Shown in pieces: positions 1 through 9,758 of a DNA stretch of 64,000 nt. The stretch is from Erythrobacter tepidarius (GTDB lineage Bacteria > Pseudomonadota > Alphaproteobacteria > Sphingomonadales > Sphingomonadaceae). The DNA lies in contig NZ_MUYJ01000007.1 of NCBI RefSeq assembly GCF_002155695.1, positions 124,001-188,000 on the forward strand. The letters run 5' to 3'. The stretch's first letter is position 1; each line of letters starts with the position of its first letter. The notes under the pieces were generated by a model. The model did no database searches and was not told the DNA's origin. It worked only from the letters and a program-made list of their open reading frames with translations. The position numbers were made by a program, and so were the translations under genes.

Positions 1-2
1 TC

Positions 3-704
3 GCCGGGTGGCGGGCGCGCGAATGCCTCGCCTATCCCGAACGGTCGGCCAAGCACCCGAACATGATCATGCCGCAGAAGGCGATCGAGCGGCTCTACGC
101 CCTCACGCGCGAGCGCGAGCCGATCATCTCCACCGAAGTCGGCCAGCACCAGATGTGGGCTGCGCAGTATTTCGGCTTCGATGCCCCCAACAAGTGGCTC
201 ACCTCGGGCGGTTTGGGCACCATGGGCTATGGCCTGCCGGCCGCGATCGGCGCGCAGCTCGGCCACCCCGATGCGCTGGTGATCGACATTGCGGGCGAGG
301 CCAGCATCCAGATGAACATCCAGGAGATGGGCACCGCGAGCCAGTATCGTCTGCCGGTCAAGGTGTTCATCCTCAATAATGAGTACATGGGCATGGTCCG
401 CCAGTGGCAGGAACTGACCTACGAAAGCCGCTACTCGAATTCCTATTCGGACAGCCTGCCCGATTTCGTGCGTCTCGCCGAAGCCTATGGCTGGAAGGGC
501 ATCCGCATCCATGACGAGAGCGAGCTCGACGCGGGCATCGCCGCAATGCTCGCCCATGATGGGCCGGTGATGGTCGACTGCCTCGTCGCGCAGGATGCCA
601 ACTGCCTGCCGATGATCCCCTCGGGCGCGGCGCATACCGACATGATCCTCCACGGCGACAAGGTCGACGGGACGATGGACGACGAAGCCAAGGCGCTGGT
701 CTAG
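3..704 (+). CDS. ilvB: Acetolactate synthase large subunit, 3' part
   Basis: C-terminal third of the ThDP-dependent large subunit of acetohydroxyacid synthase, which makes acetolactate or acetohydroxybutyrate, the first common step of Val/Leu/Ile synthesis. The frame is open from the window edge, so the true start lies upstream. Visible features are the ThDP/Mg motif GEASIQMN...ILNN and the family stretch [11 protein letters not shown]. The motif reads GEA where the textbook pattern is GDG, so the metal-binding Asp is Glu here. ilvN follows after 9 nt and ilvC after that, an ilvBNC operon. The identity is secure; only the start is missing. Confidence 0.96.
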   Translation, partial: AGWRARECLAYPERSAKHPNMIMPQKAIERLYALTREREPIISTEVGQHQMWAAQYFGFDAPNKWLTSGGLGTMGYGLPAAIGAQLGHPDALVIDIAGEASIQMNIQEMGTASQYRLPVKVFILNNEYMGMVRQWQELTYESRYSNSYSDSLPDFVRLAEAYGWKGIRIHDESELDAGIAAMLAHDGPVMVDCLVAQDANCLPMIPSGAAHTDMILHGDKVDGTMDDEAKALV

Positions 705-713
705 GAAACGCAC

Positions 714-1235
714 ATGCCCCTGAAGATTGCGGAAAGCCCTTCCGAGCGCCACGTGCTTGCTGTCACGGTCGACAACGAGCCGGGGATCCTCGCCAAGATC
801 ACCGGGCTGTTCACCGCCCGCGGCTATAATATCGACAGCCTGACCGTGGCCGATATCACCGAGGATCACGCGGTCAGCCGCATCACCATTGTCACCAACG
901 GCCCGCCGCAGGTGATCGATCAGATCGAGGCGCAGCTCGAACGCCTGGTGCCGGTGCACAAGGTCACCGATCTCACCACCGCCGGCCCGCATGTCGAGCG
1001 TGAACTCGCGCTGATCAAGGTCGCCGGAACGGGCGAGAAGCGGGTCGAGGCGCTGCGCCTGGCCGATATCTTCCGCGCCCGCCCCGTGGATACCACCACC
1101 GAAAGCTTCATCTTCGAAATCACTGGACCGCCCGACAAGGTCGACAGCTTCATCGCCCTGATGCGCCAGCTGGGGCTGGTCGAAGTCGGCCGCACCGGGA
1201 TCGTGGGCATGATGCGCGGGGCGCAGGGCGCCTGA
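714..1235 (+). CDS. ilvN: Acetolactate synthase small (regulatory) subunit
   Basis: 173-residue regulatory subunit that binds the large subunit and confers valine feedback inhibition. An N-terminal ACT domain is visible at residues ~14-90 (LAVTVDNEPGILAKITGLF, then NIDSLTV). A C-terminal small-subunit domain follows (ELALIKV, later GIVGMMRG). The length is typical of the long IlvH/IlvN form. It lies 9 nt after ilvB and 39 nt before ilvC, so the three are probably one transcript. Confidence 0.96.
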   Translation: MPLKIAESPSERHVLAVTVDNEPGILAKITGLFTARGYNIDSLTVADITEDHAVSRITIVTNGPPQVIDQIEAQLERLVPVHKVTDLTTAGPHVERELALIKVAGTGEKRVEALRLADIFRARPVDTTTESFIFEITGPPDKVDSFIALMRQLGLVEVGRTGIVGMMRGAQGA

Positions 1236-2294
<1,059 letters not shown>

Positions 2295-2302
2295 CCATGG
2301 GC

Positions 2303-2330
2303 GCAAGCCGGTGCGGCGCAGCGGGCTTGC
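2303..2330 (+). terminator. Hairpin after ilvC
   Basis: GCAAGCC (2303-2309) pairs with GGCTTGC (2324-2330) just after the ilvC stop. No T-run follows, so it may be an mRNA-stabilising or Rho-assisted element rather than an intrinsic terminator. Confidence 0.3.
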
Positions 2331-2361
2331 CCGCGGCCGCGCCTGCTGCAAAAGCACGCTC

Positions 2362-3510
2362 ATGCGCCTTGCCGATTGCCACAATATCGACGATTTCCGG
2401 CGGCTGGCGAAGGCCCGCCTGCCCTTCCCCGTGTTCGACTATATCGATGGCGCGGCCGATGACGAGCTGACCAAGGCGCGCAACACCGCGGCCTTTGCCA
2501 CGGCGGATCTGGTGCCCGACGTGCTCGCCGGGGTGGAGGTGATCGACACCTCCTGCACCATCCTCGGGCGCAAGTCGGCCCTGCCGCTGATGCTCTCGCC
2601 CACCGCGGTCCAGCGCGCCTTCCATTGGCAGGGCGAAACGGCGGTGGCCAGAGCCGCGGAGAAATTCGGCCTGTGGTTCGGCATCTCCAGCCTTGCCACG
2701 CGCAGCATCGAGGAAATCGCTGCGCTCACCAGCGGCCCCAAGCTGTTCCAGCTCTACGTCCACAAGGACAAGGGCCTCAACACCCACATGATCGAGCGCT
2801 GCCGGGCGGCGAAGTTCGATGCGCTGGCGCTGACGGTCGATACCATCGTTTCCGGCAAGCGCGAGCGCTGCCTGCGCTCCGGCTTCACCACCCCGCCGCG
2901 CTTCACCTTGCCAAGCATCTGGAGCTACGCCACCCGCCCGCGCTGGACGCTCGATTATATCTTTCGCGAGAAGTTCCGCCTGCCCAATCTCGACACCCAT
3001 GTCGCCGAGGGCACCAACAAGGCGGTCAGCATCGCCGAATATTTCAACACCATGCTCGACACCGCGATGGACTGGGACACCGCCGCCGCAATCCGCCAGC
3101 AATGGGGCGGCCCTTTCGTGCTCAAGGGCGTGATGAGCGCCGCCGATGCGCGCCGGGCGGTGGCGATCGGGGCGGATGCGATCATGGTCTCGAACCATGG
3201 CGGCAGGCAGCTCGATGGCAGCCGCGCCCCCTTCGACCAGCTGCCCGAGATCGTCGATGCGGTCGGCGGGCAGATCGAGATCATCTGCGATGGCGGGGTG
3301 CGGCGCGGCACCCATGTGCTCAAGGCGCTGTGCAACGGGGCGACCGCGGCCTCGGGCGGGCGGCTCTATCTCTATGCCCTAGCCGCGGCGGGGCAGAAGG
3401 GCGTCGAACGCGCGCTCGGCATCCTCAAGGACGAGATCGAGCGCGGAATGCGGCTGATGGGGGTGACCACGGTGGGCCAGCTCACGAGCGACCGGTTGCG
3501 CTTCCGATAG
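2362..3510 (+). CDS. FMN-dependent 2-hydroxyacid dehydrogenase (lactate dehydrogenase/glycolate oxidase family)
   Basis: 382-residue TIM-barrel flavoprotein that oxidises an L-2-hydroxyacid, probably L-lactate, to the 2-oxoacid. Seen are the N-terminal PVFDYIDGAADDE, the FMN-site LSPTA, the catalytic-base motif SNHGGRQLDG (~282-291) and the phosphate-binding stretch DGGVRRGTHVLKAL. A GTG at 2311 in frame would add 17 residues of Arg/Ala-rich sequence with no homologous look, so the ATG at 2362 is preferred. The substrate cannot be fixed from sequence: lactate, mandelate and glycolate enzymes share these motifs. Confidence 0.88.
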   Translation: MRLADCHNIDDFRRLAKARLPFPVFDYIDGAADDELTKARNTAAFATADLVPDVLAGVEVIDTSCTILGRKSALPLMLSPTAVQRAFHWQGETAVARAAEKFGLWFGISSLATRSIEEIAALTSGPKLFQLYVHKDKGLNTHMIERCRAAKFDALALTVDTIVSGKRERCLRSGFTTPPRFTLPSIWSYATRPRWTLDYIFREKFRLPNLDTHVAEGTNKAVSIAEYFNTMLDTAMDWDTAAAIRQQWGGPFVLKGVMSAADARRAVAIGADAIMVSNHGGRQLDGSRAPFDQLPEIVDAVGGQIEIICDGGVRRGTHVLKALCNGATAASGGRLYLYALAAAGQKGVERALGILKDEIERGMRLMGVTTVGQLTSDRLRFR

Positions 3511-3611
3511 CCAGATCTTCGCTCGCCAATGCGTGCCGGCAGGCGAAAATGTCATGATCCGGTAAAATTGCGCGCGCTTGAAGCGGCCAAACCACATTGA
3601 CGGACCATCCC

Positions 3612-4064
3612 ATGCCCAAGCTTTCGTCTGCCTTGCTTGCCCTTCCCCTTGCGCTCTTGCTTGCCGCTTGCGGCAGCGATCCCGACACGACAGCCAATGA
3701 TGCCGACAGCTTTGCCGCACGCATCAATCGCAAGGCGGCGCCCGGCGCGCCCCCGGCGCCTGCGGCCACCGCCACCCCGGCCATCGCCAAGCCCCTGCCG
3801 GGCGCCGCACCCGGCGCCTTTGCCGCCGGAACCCTGACCGATCCCGCCGCCAAGACCTGCGGCGCCAACCTGATGGGTCCTTTCATCGGCAAGCCGGCGG
3901 ATCAGTCCACCCGCGCCGCAATCGTCAGGACGCTCGGCCGCAGCGACAACCTGCGCTTCGTCGTGTTCGGCAGCGTCGACACCGTCAATCCCGATCCCAC
4001 CAATCCGCGCCTCAGCTTGATGCTCGACGCGCAGAACATCATCCGCGATGCGCGCTGCGGATAG
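3612..4064 (+). CDS. Lipoprotein with peptidase inhibitor I78-like domain
   Basis: 150-residue probable lipoprotein. Residues 1-17 form a signal peptide ending in the lipobox LAAC. A Pro/Ala-rich linker (~45-70) follows. The C-terminal ~70 residues start with C-GANLMGPFIGKPAD and end RLSLMLDAQNIIRDARCG, the pattern of the I78 (elastase-inhibitor-like) family. By family knowledge it would be anchored in the outer membrane facing the periplasm and may inhibit serine proteases; that function is inferred. A TTG at 3597 would extend it by five residues, but the ATG at 3612 is directly followed by the signal peptide. Confidence 0.75.
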   Translation: MPKLSSALLALPLALLLAACGSDPDTTANDADSFAARINRKAAPGAPPAPAATATPAIAKPLPGAAPGAFAAGTLTDPAAKTCGANLMGPFIGKPADQSTRAAIVRTLGRSDNLRFVVFGSVDTVNPDPTNPRLSLMLDAQNIIRDARCG

Positions 4065-4130
4065 AGCGCGTCGGCAATTGGGCACAATCCCGGCTTGCGC
4101 TCGACGCAATAATGAGCAAAGGCTGAGGCC

Positions 4131-4181
4131 ATGACGCGGAACGGACTTGCGCTGCTTCGACTTATGCGCCCTTGGGCGTAG
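4131..4181 (+). CDS. Leucine-rich leader peptide of leuA (candidate)
   Basis: A 16-codon reading frame encoding MTRNGLALLRLMRPWA, 86 nt before leuA. Four of 16 codons are Leu, clustered at codons 6-11 (CTT, CTG, CTT, CTT). This is what a transcription-attenuation leader for a leucine operon looks like: ribosomes would stall on these codons when charged tRNA-Leu is scarce. There is no strong Shine-Dalgarno sequence apart from GGCTGAGG upstream. The frame is seen directly; the regulatory role is inference. Confidence 0.55.
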   Translation: MTRNGLALLRLMRPWA

Positions 4182-4222
4182 GTAGCCGCGCGCACAGGAC
4201 GCGAGCGGCCCGCTCCCAAGGG
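4169..4222 (+). promoter_or_regulatory. Candidate attenuator structure before leuA
   Basis: CCCTTGGG (4169-4176), in the last codons of the leader frame, is exactly complementary to CCCAAGGG (4215-4222). A competing small hairpin GAGCG-GCC-CGCTC lies at 4203-4215. A ribosome stalled on the Leu codons would leave 4169-4176 free to pair, which is the logic of an antiterminator. No T-run follows, so Rho or translation control is possible. Confidence 0.4.
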
Positions 4223-4267
4223 TAACCCGCCGCACCTTCCCGTTCCCATCGCGACGAGCTTCTTTCC

Positions 4268-5956
4268 ATGCCCATGCTCCGTGACCCTTCCGTCAAATAT
4301 CGTCCCTTCGGTCGGATCGATCTGCCTGACCGCCAGTGGCCCAGCCGCCTGATCGAGAAGGCGCCGCGCTGGCTCTCGACCGATCTGCGCGACGGCAACC
4401 AGTCGATCATCGACCCGATGGACGCGGTAAAGAAGCGCCGCTTCTTCGATCTGCTGGTCGAGATCGGCCTGAAGGAAATCGAGATCGGCTTCCCGAGCGC
4501 GGGGGCGACAGAATTCGATTTCATCGCCGGCCTGGTGCGCTCGGGCGACATTCCCGAGGATGTCACCGTGCAGGTGCTGACGCAAAGCCGCGAAGACCTT
4601 ATCCGCACCTCCTTCGAAAGTCTCGAAGGCGCGCGCGCGGCCATCGTTCACCTCTACAACGCCGTCAGTCCGGCATGGCGCGACATCGTGTTCCGCATGA
4701 GCAAGGACGAGGTGAAGGCCATCGCCGTCACCGGGGCCAAGGTGATGCGTGATCAGGCCGCGCGCTTCCCCGAAACCGATTGGCACTTCCAGTACAGTCC
4801 CGAAACCTTCTCCACCGCCGAACTCGACTTCTCGATTGAGGTCTGCGCAGCGGTGATGGAGGTGCTCCAGCCGACGCCTGAACACCCCATCATCCTCAAC
4901 CTGCCCGCCACGGTCGAGGCGGCGACGCCCAACGTCTATGCCGACCAGATCGAATATTTCTGCCGTCACCTTCCGGGCCGCGACCGCGCGGTAATCAGCT
5001 TGCACACCCACAACGACCGCGGCACCGGCGTTGCGGCGGCGGAACTTGGGCTGATGGCGGGCGCAGACCGGGTCGAGGGCTGCCTGTTCGGCAATGGCGA
5101 GCGCACCGGCAATTGCTGCCTCGTGACGATGGCGCTCAACCTCTACACGCAGGGGGTCGATCCCGGTCTCGATTTCTCGGACATCGACCGGGTGATCGAG
5201 ACGGTCGAATATTGCAACGACATCCCCGTCCACCAACGCCACCCCTATGGCGGCGAGCTGGTCTATACTGCCTTTTCCGGCAGCCATCAGGACGCGATCA
5301 AGAAGGGCTTCGAGGCCCGCGAGCGGCAGAACGACGAGCAATGGCGCGTGCCCTATCTGCCGATCGATCCGGCCGATCTCGGACGCAGCTACGAAGCGGT
5401 GATCCGGGTCAATTCGCAGTCCGGCAAAGGCGGCTTCGCCTGGGTGCTGGAGAAGGATCAGGGGCTCAAGCTGCCCAAGAAGATGCAGGCCGATTTCTCC
5501 AAGCACGTCCAGCGCCTGGCTGACGAACTGGGCCGCGAACTGGGCGCCGCCGATATCTGGGACGCCTTCCGCAAGGCCTACCACGTCAAGACCCACCCGA
5601 AGCACTTCCAGCTGGTGCGCTATGAGGAAAGCCGCACCGCCGACGGCACGCGGATCTTTGCCGGCACCATCGCGGTCAATGGGGTGGAGCAGAGCGTGTC
5701 GGGCCGCGGCAACGGGCTGATCTCCAGCGTGATGGGCACCCTGCGCGAGGTCTTCGGAGTGGAGCTGGAGGTGGTCGACTACACCGAGCACGCGCTTGGA
5801 CAAGGCACTGATGCGCGCGCGGCGGCCTATCTCGAATGCCGCGGGGCCGATGGCAGCACCGTGTGGGGCTGCGGGATCGACGAGGACATCGCCACCGCCA
5901 GCGTGCGCGCGGTGCTTTCGGCTGCCAATGTCGCGGTGGCGCGCAAGGCAGGATAA
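4268..5956 (+). CDS. leuA: 2-isopropylmalate synthase
   Basis: 562-residue enzyme that condenses 2-oxoisovalerate with acetyl-CoA, the committed step of leucine synthesis. The catalytic TIM barrel starts with [16 protein letters not shown] (~36-51). The metal-binding HTHNDRG is at ~243-249, followed by the family motif [14 protein letters not shown]-terminal allosteric domain (~430-560), where leucine binds in the family, is present. The length matches the long form seen in many proteobacteria and actinobacteria. Expression is probably attenuated by the leader at 4131. Confidence 0.97.
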   Translation: MPMLRDPSVKYRPFGRIDLPDRQWPSRLIEKAPRWLSTDLRDGNQSIIDPMDAVKKRRFFDLLVEIGLKEIEIGFPSAGATEFDFIAGLVRSGDIPEDVTVQVLTQSREDLIRTSFESLEGARAAIVHLYNAVSPAWRDIVFRMSKDEVKAIAVTGAKVMRDQAARFPETDWHFQYSPETFSTAELDFSIEVCAAVMEVLQPTPEHPIILNLPATVEAATPNVYADQIEYFCRHLPGRDRAVISLHTHNDRGTGVAAAELGLMAGADRVEGCLFGNGERTGNCCLVTMALNLYTQGVDPGLDFSDIDRVIETVEYCNDIPVHQRHPYGGELVYTAFSGSHQDAIKKGFEARERQNDEQWRVPYLPIDPADLGRSYEAVIRVNSQSGKGGFAWVLEKDQGLKLPKKMQADFSKHVQRLADELGRELGAADIWDAFRKAYHVKTHPKHFQLVRYEESRTADGTRIFAGTIAVNGVEQSVSGRGNGLISSVMGTLREVFGVELEVVDYTEHALGQGTDARAAAYLECRGADGSTVWGCGIDEDIATASVRAVLSAANVAVARKAG

Positions 5957-5958
5957 GG

Positions 5959-5993
5959 CCAATGCCCCTTGCGCATCGCGCATCGGGCATTGG
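5959..5993 (+). terminator. Strong hairpin after leuA
   Basis: CCAATGCCC (5959-5967) and GGGCATTGG (5985-5993) form a perfect 9-bp stem, with a further GCGCATCGCGC dyad in the loop. It lies 2 nt after the leuA stop. No T-run follows. Confidence 0.55.
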
Positions 5994-6136
5994 TTAGGCC
6001 CTTGCAGCGCCTGAGCAAATCCGGCGCGTGATGCGCCAGCATCCCAGCGCGCTCGTTCCAGACCGCTTCGCCCGCTTGTCTGCCGGCCGGTTTGCCCGCA
6101 ATCTCCGCCGCGCGTGCAAGCAGGGAGGAAGCAGGC

Positions 6137-6925
6137 GTGGCGCAGATGGATGTGATGGAACAGGAACCTCTCGCACCGCAGCCGCGACCGCAGGTGGCGG
6201 GCGATCTCGCCTTTGCCGATCTCGGCAAGGCGCTGGCGGCGGGATGGCACGATTTTCTCGCCATGCCGCAATTCGGGCTATTCTTCGGCGGGGTCTATGT
6301 GCTGGCTGGCCTGGCGATGGGCTGGGCTGCGATTGCCACCGGTGAGCCGAGCTGGCTGATCCCGGCCATGGCAGGCTTTCCGTTGGTCGCGCCGTTCGTC
6401 GCGGTCGGCCTCTACGAAGCCAGCCGTCGGCGCGAGGCCGGCGAGCCATTGTCCTGGCGCGCGGTGCTCGGCGCGCTCAAGGGCCACGGCGATGACCAGA
6501 TCCTGTCGATGGGCGTGATCGTCTTCGTCGCCTTCTCGTTCTGGATGATTGTTGCGCACGCGATCTTCGCGGTTTTCATGGGTGAAAGCGGACTGGGCAG
6601 CGATTCGCTCGCGGCCCTGGCCACTCCTGCCGGGCTGATGATGCTCGCGATCGGCAGCGCAGTCGGGGCGGTGATGGCCTTTGCCTTTTACGCCATGACC
6701 GTGATCAGCCTGCCGATGCTGGTCGAGCGCAGGGTCGATTTCCTCACCGCGATCATCGCCAGCCTGAAGGTCGTGCGCAGCAATCGAACGGTGATGCTCG
6801 GCTGGGCGGCGATCATTGCCGCGGTGCTGTTTGCGGCGATGGCCCCGGCGTTCATGGGCCTGCTGGCGGCACTGCCGGTGCTCGGCCATGCGACCTGGCA
6901 CCTCTATCGCCGGGCGGTAGTCTGA
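6137..6925 (+). CDS. DUF2189-type integral membrane protein
   Basis: About 262 residues with about six hydrophobic segments (for example FGLFFGGVYVLAGLAMGWAA, then VIVFVAFSFWMIVAHAIFAVF, and the C-terminal AAIIAAVLFAAMAPAFMGLLAALPVL). The layout and the DLGKALAAGWHDFLAMP entry match the DUF2189 family of inner-membrane proteins, whose function is unknown. The GTG at 6137 is chosen because GGAGGA lies 7 nt upstream; an ATG at 6146 and a longer frame from 6092 are alternatives. It stands alone between leuA and an amidohydrolase gene. Confidence 0.8.
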   Translation: MAQMDVMEQEPLAPQPRPQVAGDLAFADLGKALAAGWHDFLAMPQFGLFFGGVYVLAGLAMGWAAIATGEPSWLIPAMAGFPLVAPFVAVGLYEASRRREAGEPLSWRAVLGALKGHGDDQILSMGVIVFVAFSFWMIVAHAIFAVFMGESGLGSDSLAALATPAGLMMLAIGSAVGAVMAFAFYAMTVISLPMLVERRVDFLTAIIASLKVVRSNRTVMLGWAAIIAAVLFAAMAPAFMGLLAALPVLGHATWHLYRRAVV

Positions 6926-7037
6926 GCGATTTCCTAACCGCGGCGCGGGCTCTATCAATTGAGGAATGACGCTTGCCCATCCTGCCGTTAGTGATGCTCT
7001 GATAAGGCGCGGCGCGAGGCGCGGGATTTCTGGTTCT

Positions 7038-7063
7038 GGACAGTGTCTCATGTGTCTCCAACA
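7038..7063 (+). repeat. 26-bp shared upstream element, copy A
   Basis: Identical over 26 nt to the reverse complement of 44810-44835, and still similar for ~12 nt further upstream (TTCTGGTTCTGG here, TTCTGTTTCAGG there). The core holds two GTGTCTC heptamers 9 nt apart. It sits 21 nt upstream of the amidohydrolase ATG. Probably a shared operator or promoter element, or the start of a short upstream reading frame (ATG at 7050, stop at 7086-7088 overlapping the gene start). Confidence 0.7.
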
Positions 7064-7084
7064 CGCGCGCAAGGGGAGAGAAAC

Positions 7085-8140
7085 ATGAACACCACCGCTA
7101 CGCCCGAGCCGATTCTCGAACCGGATCTGCCCATCATCGATCCGCATCATCACCTTTGGGATTTGCGACCGCTGATGGCGGCCTTCCCCGAACCGCGCCA
7201 TCCCTTCATCGAATCGCTGGTCGATGCGGCCTACTACACTTTCGACCAGTTCCACGCCGATGCGACCAGCGGGCATCGCATCATCGCCTCGGTCTTCGTC
7301 GAATGCGGCGCATTCTACAATGCCGCGCTGGGCGAGGCGCTCAAGCCGGTGGGCGAAGTGGAGTTCGTCAACGGTGTCGCCGCGCAGGGGGCGAGCGGGA
7401 TCTACGGGGCCTTCCGCCCCTGTGCGGGAATCGTCGGCCATGCCGACCTATCGCTGGGGGCGGCGGCAGGCGCGGTGCTCGATGCGCTGGCCGCCGCCTC
7501 GCCCCGGTTCCGCGGCATTCGTCACCAGGGCGCCCGGCTGGCTGATGGCGAGGCCTATCCGCCGGCGCTGATGGCGCCCGAGGGCCTGTTCGCCAGCAGC
7601 GCTTTCCGGACCGGCTTTGCCGAACTGGGCAAGCGCGGGCTGACCTTCGATGTCTGGGTGTTCGAGCCGCAACTGGGCGAGGTGATCGACCTGGCCCGCG
7701 CCTTCCCCGATCAGCCCATCTGTCTTGACCATTGCGGGGGACCGCTCGGCCTCGGCAGCTATCGCGGGACGCACAAGGAGCGCTTCGAGGGCTGGCGTGC
7801 GGCGATCCGCAGGCTGGCCGAATGCCCCAACGTGGTTGTCAAGCTCGGCGGACTGGGCATGGCGCAGGTGCAGCTGCCCGATCGCGGACCGGCCGCAGGG
7901 GTCGGCTCGCAAGAGCTGGCCGAGCTTTGGCGCCCCTACATCGAAACCTGCATCGAGGCCTTCGGGCCATCGCGCGCGATGTTCGAGAGCAACTATCCCC
8001 CCGATCGCTGGGGCGCGAGCTACCCGGCGCTGTGGAACGCCTTCAAGCGCATCGCCAGCGGTGCCAGCGTCGACGAGAAGGCCGCGCTGTTCAGTGGCAC
8101 GGCGGCGCGCTTCTACCGGATCGCCGACGTGCTCGCTTGA
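7085..8140 (+). CDS. Metal-dependent amidohydrolase (TIM-barrel hydrolase)
   Basis: 351-residue amidohydrolase-2 family protein. The metal-binding HHHLWDL near the N-terminus (after PIIDP) is the family hallmark. LDHCGGPLG (~215-223) and the C-terminal MFESNYPPDRWG (~300), where the catalytic Asp lies, complete the site. Relatives hydrolyse lactones or decarboxylate aromatic acids; the substrate is not predictable here. Start by AAGGGGAGAG 5-14 nt before the ATG. The shared 26-bp element at 7038 is its likely control region. nmo-like gene follows after 87 nt. Confidence 0.88.
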   Translation: MNTTATPEPILEPDLPIIDPHHHLWDLRPLMAAFPEPRHPFIESLVDAAYYTFDQFHADATSGHRIIASVFVECGAFYNAALGEALKPVGEVEFVNGVAAQGASGIYGAFRPCAGIVGHADLSLGAAAGAVLDALAAASPRFRGIRHQGARLADGEAYPPALMAPEGLFASSAFRTGFAELGKRGLTFDVWVFEPQLGEVIDLARAFPDQPICLDHCGGPLGLGSYRGTHKERFEGWRAAIRRLAECPNVVVKLGGLGMAQVQLPDRGPAAGVGSQELAELWRPYIETCIEAFGPSRAMFESNYPPDRWGASYPALWNAFKRIASGASVDEKAALFSGTAARFYRIADVLA

Positions 8141-8227
8141 CCAGGGCCCACTCGCAAAAACGCGCTTGGCAGGTTTGGAACCGGCGCTAGAGACGCGGGT
8201 TGAAAAGCCAGTTTTGAGGAGAAACCG

Positions 8228-9232
8228 ATGCCCCTTCCCGCCCCCTTCGATCGCCTGCGCCTGCCGCTGATCGGATCGCCGCTGTTCATCGTTTCGGGCC
8301 CCGAACTGGTGATCGCGCAATGCAAGGCGGGGATCATTGGCAGTTTCCCGGCGCTTAACGCGCGGCCACAGTCGCAGCTCGACGAATGGCTGCACCAGAT
8401 CACCGAGGAACTGGCCGCGCATAACCGCGCCAATCCCGATCGCCCCGCCGCGCCCTTTGCCGTCAACCAGATCGTCCACAAGACCAACGACCGGGTCGAT
8501 GCCGACATGGCGACCTGCGAGAAGTGGCAGGTGCCGATGATCATCACCTCGCTCGGTGCGCGCGAGGACATCTACACCGCCGTGCGCAACTGGGGCGGCG
8601 TGACGATGCACGACGTGATCAACAACCGTTTCGCCCAGAAGGCGATCGAAAAGGGCGCCACCGGCCTGATCCCGGTTGCCGCCGGCGCGGGCGGGCACGC
8701 TGGCGCATTGTCGCCCTTTGCGCTGATGCAGGAAATCCGCGAGTGGTTCGATGGCCTTGTCGCCCTGTCGGGCGCGATCGCCCACGGCGCGGCGATCCTC
8801 GCCGCACAGGCCCTGCGCGCCGACTTCGCCTATGTCGGCAGTGCCTTCATCGCGACCAAGGAAGCCAACGCGACCGAGGCCTACAAGCAGGGCATCGTCG
8901 AGGGATCCTCGGAAGGCATCGTCTACACCAATCTCTTCACCGGGGTGCATGGCAACTACCTGCGCTCCTCGATCGAAGCGGCCGGTCTCGATCCCGACAA
9001 CCTGCCCGAGAGCGATCCGAGCAAGATGAATTTCGGCAGCGGCGGCAACACCAAGGCCAAGGCGTGGAAGGACATCTGGGGATCGGGCCAGGGCATCGGC
9101 ACGATCAAGGCGGTCGGCACGGTGGAAGACCTCGTCGCCCGGCTCGAGCGGGAATACAATGCGGCCAAGGCACGATTGGCGGAAAGTGCCGGCTACACCT
9201 CGTGGGCCGCGCTGGCCGAAGCGGCAGAGTAG
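8228..9232 (+). CDS. Nitronate monooxygenase
   Basis: 334-residue FMN-dependent TIM-barrel enzyme of the nitronate monooxygenase (2-nitropropane dioxygenase) family, which detoxifies alkyl nitronates. Visible are the N-terminal PLIGSPLFIVSGPELV, the FMN-binding and catalytic stretch AAGAGGHAGALSPF (~156-169) with the active-site His, and ADFAYVGSAFIATKEA (~200) in the phosphate-binding half. GAGGAGA lies just before the ATG. It ends 7 nt from the convergent AHH gene. Confidence 0.9.
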   Translation: MPLPAPFDRLRLPLIGSPLFIVSGPELVIAQCKAGIIGSFPALNARPQSQLDEWLHQITEELAAHNRANPDRPAAPFAVNQIVHKTNDRVDADMATCEKWQVPMIITSLGAREDIYTAVRNWGGVTMHDVINNRFAQKAIEKGATGLIPVAAGAGGHAGALSPFALMQEIREWFDGLVALSGAIAHGAAILAAQALRADFAYVGSAFIATKEANATEAYKQGIVEGSSEGIVYTNLFTGVHGNYLRSSIEAAGLDPDNLPESDPSKMNFGSGGNTKAKAWKDIWGSGQGIGTIKAVGTVEDLVARLEREYNAAKARLAESAGYTSWAALAEAAE

Positions 9233-9239
9233 CCCGGCC

Positions 9240-9758
9240 TTACTCGGCGCGCCACAGCGTCTCGGCCATCGCGTCAAGCGCACTGAAGTCGAAGCCGGTG
9301 CCGAGCGGATCCTTGCGGTTGAGCAGCATCCGCCGGCGCTCGGCCAGGAGCTGGCGGCGAAGCGCGCTCTGGAGCAGTTGCAGGCGCGTCAGCGCCTCGC
9401 ACAGCGCGGCTTCCGGATCGCGCCGACGCTTCCGCGACCAGTCCGACTCGATCCGGCCGACACGGGCGATCACGACTTCGTTGTAACGCAGGTGCGGTCC
9501 TCGATGGAGCGGCATGCCGGTGCGCATCGTCGCCTCCTCGCTCGCCGGTAGCAGCAGGCCATTGGCGCGGAAGTCATCGAACCCCACCCGATCGAGTCCC
9601 AGCCGGTCGAAAAGTGGGCCGAAACAGCGGTGCGAAAGCAGCTGGCGCGGGAGCAGATGATGGCGCTGGAGCGCGGGATCGTAACCGGGCAAGCCACGAC
9701 GGTTGACCGAACGAAAGGCGATGACATTGCGGTGATTCCTACGCCCCTCCCCTCGCAT
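9240..9758 (-). CDS. AHH/HNH-like nuclease-family protein
   Basis: 172 residues. PGYDPALQRHHLLPRQLL carries the His-His dyad of the AHH subgroup of HNH/EndoVII-fold nucleases. FDDFRANGLLLPASEEA and GMPLHRGPHLRYNEVV continue the pattern, with a later conserved-looking His. The C-terminus is a charged helix (ALTRLQLLQSALRRQLLAERRR). Family members include toxin domains and stand-alone proteins of unknown role. It starts at the nucleotide next to the stop of the upstream unknown gene, so the two are co-transcribed. Nuclease activity is inferred from the motif only. Confidence 0.62.
   Translation of the reverse strand: MRGEGRRNHRNVIAFRSVNRRGLPGYDPALQRHHLLPRQLLSHRCFGPLFDRLGLDRVGFDDFRANGLLLPASEEATMRTGMPLHRGPHLRYNEVVIARVGRIESDWSRKRRRDPEAALCEALTRLQLLQSALRRQLLAERRRMLLNRKDPLGTGFDFSALDAMAETLWRAE

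Noticed and set aside
3902-6271. 789-codon minus-strand frame opposite leuA
   Set aside because: Mirrors leuA codon bias; no motifs. leuA on the plus strand is certain.
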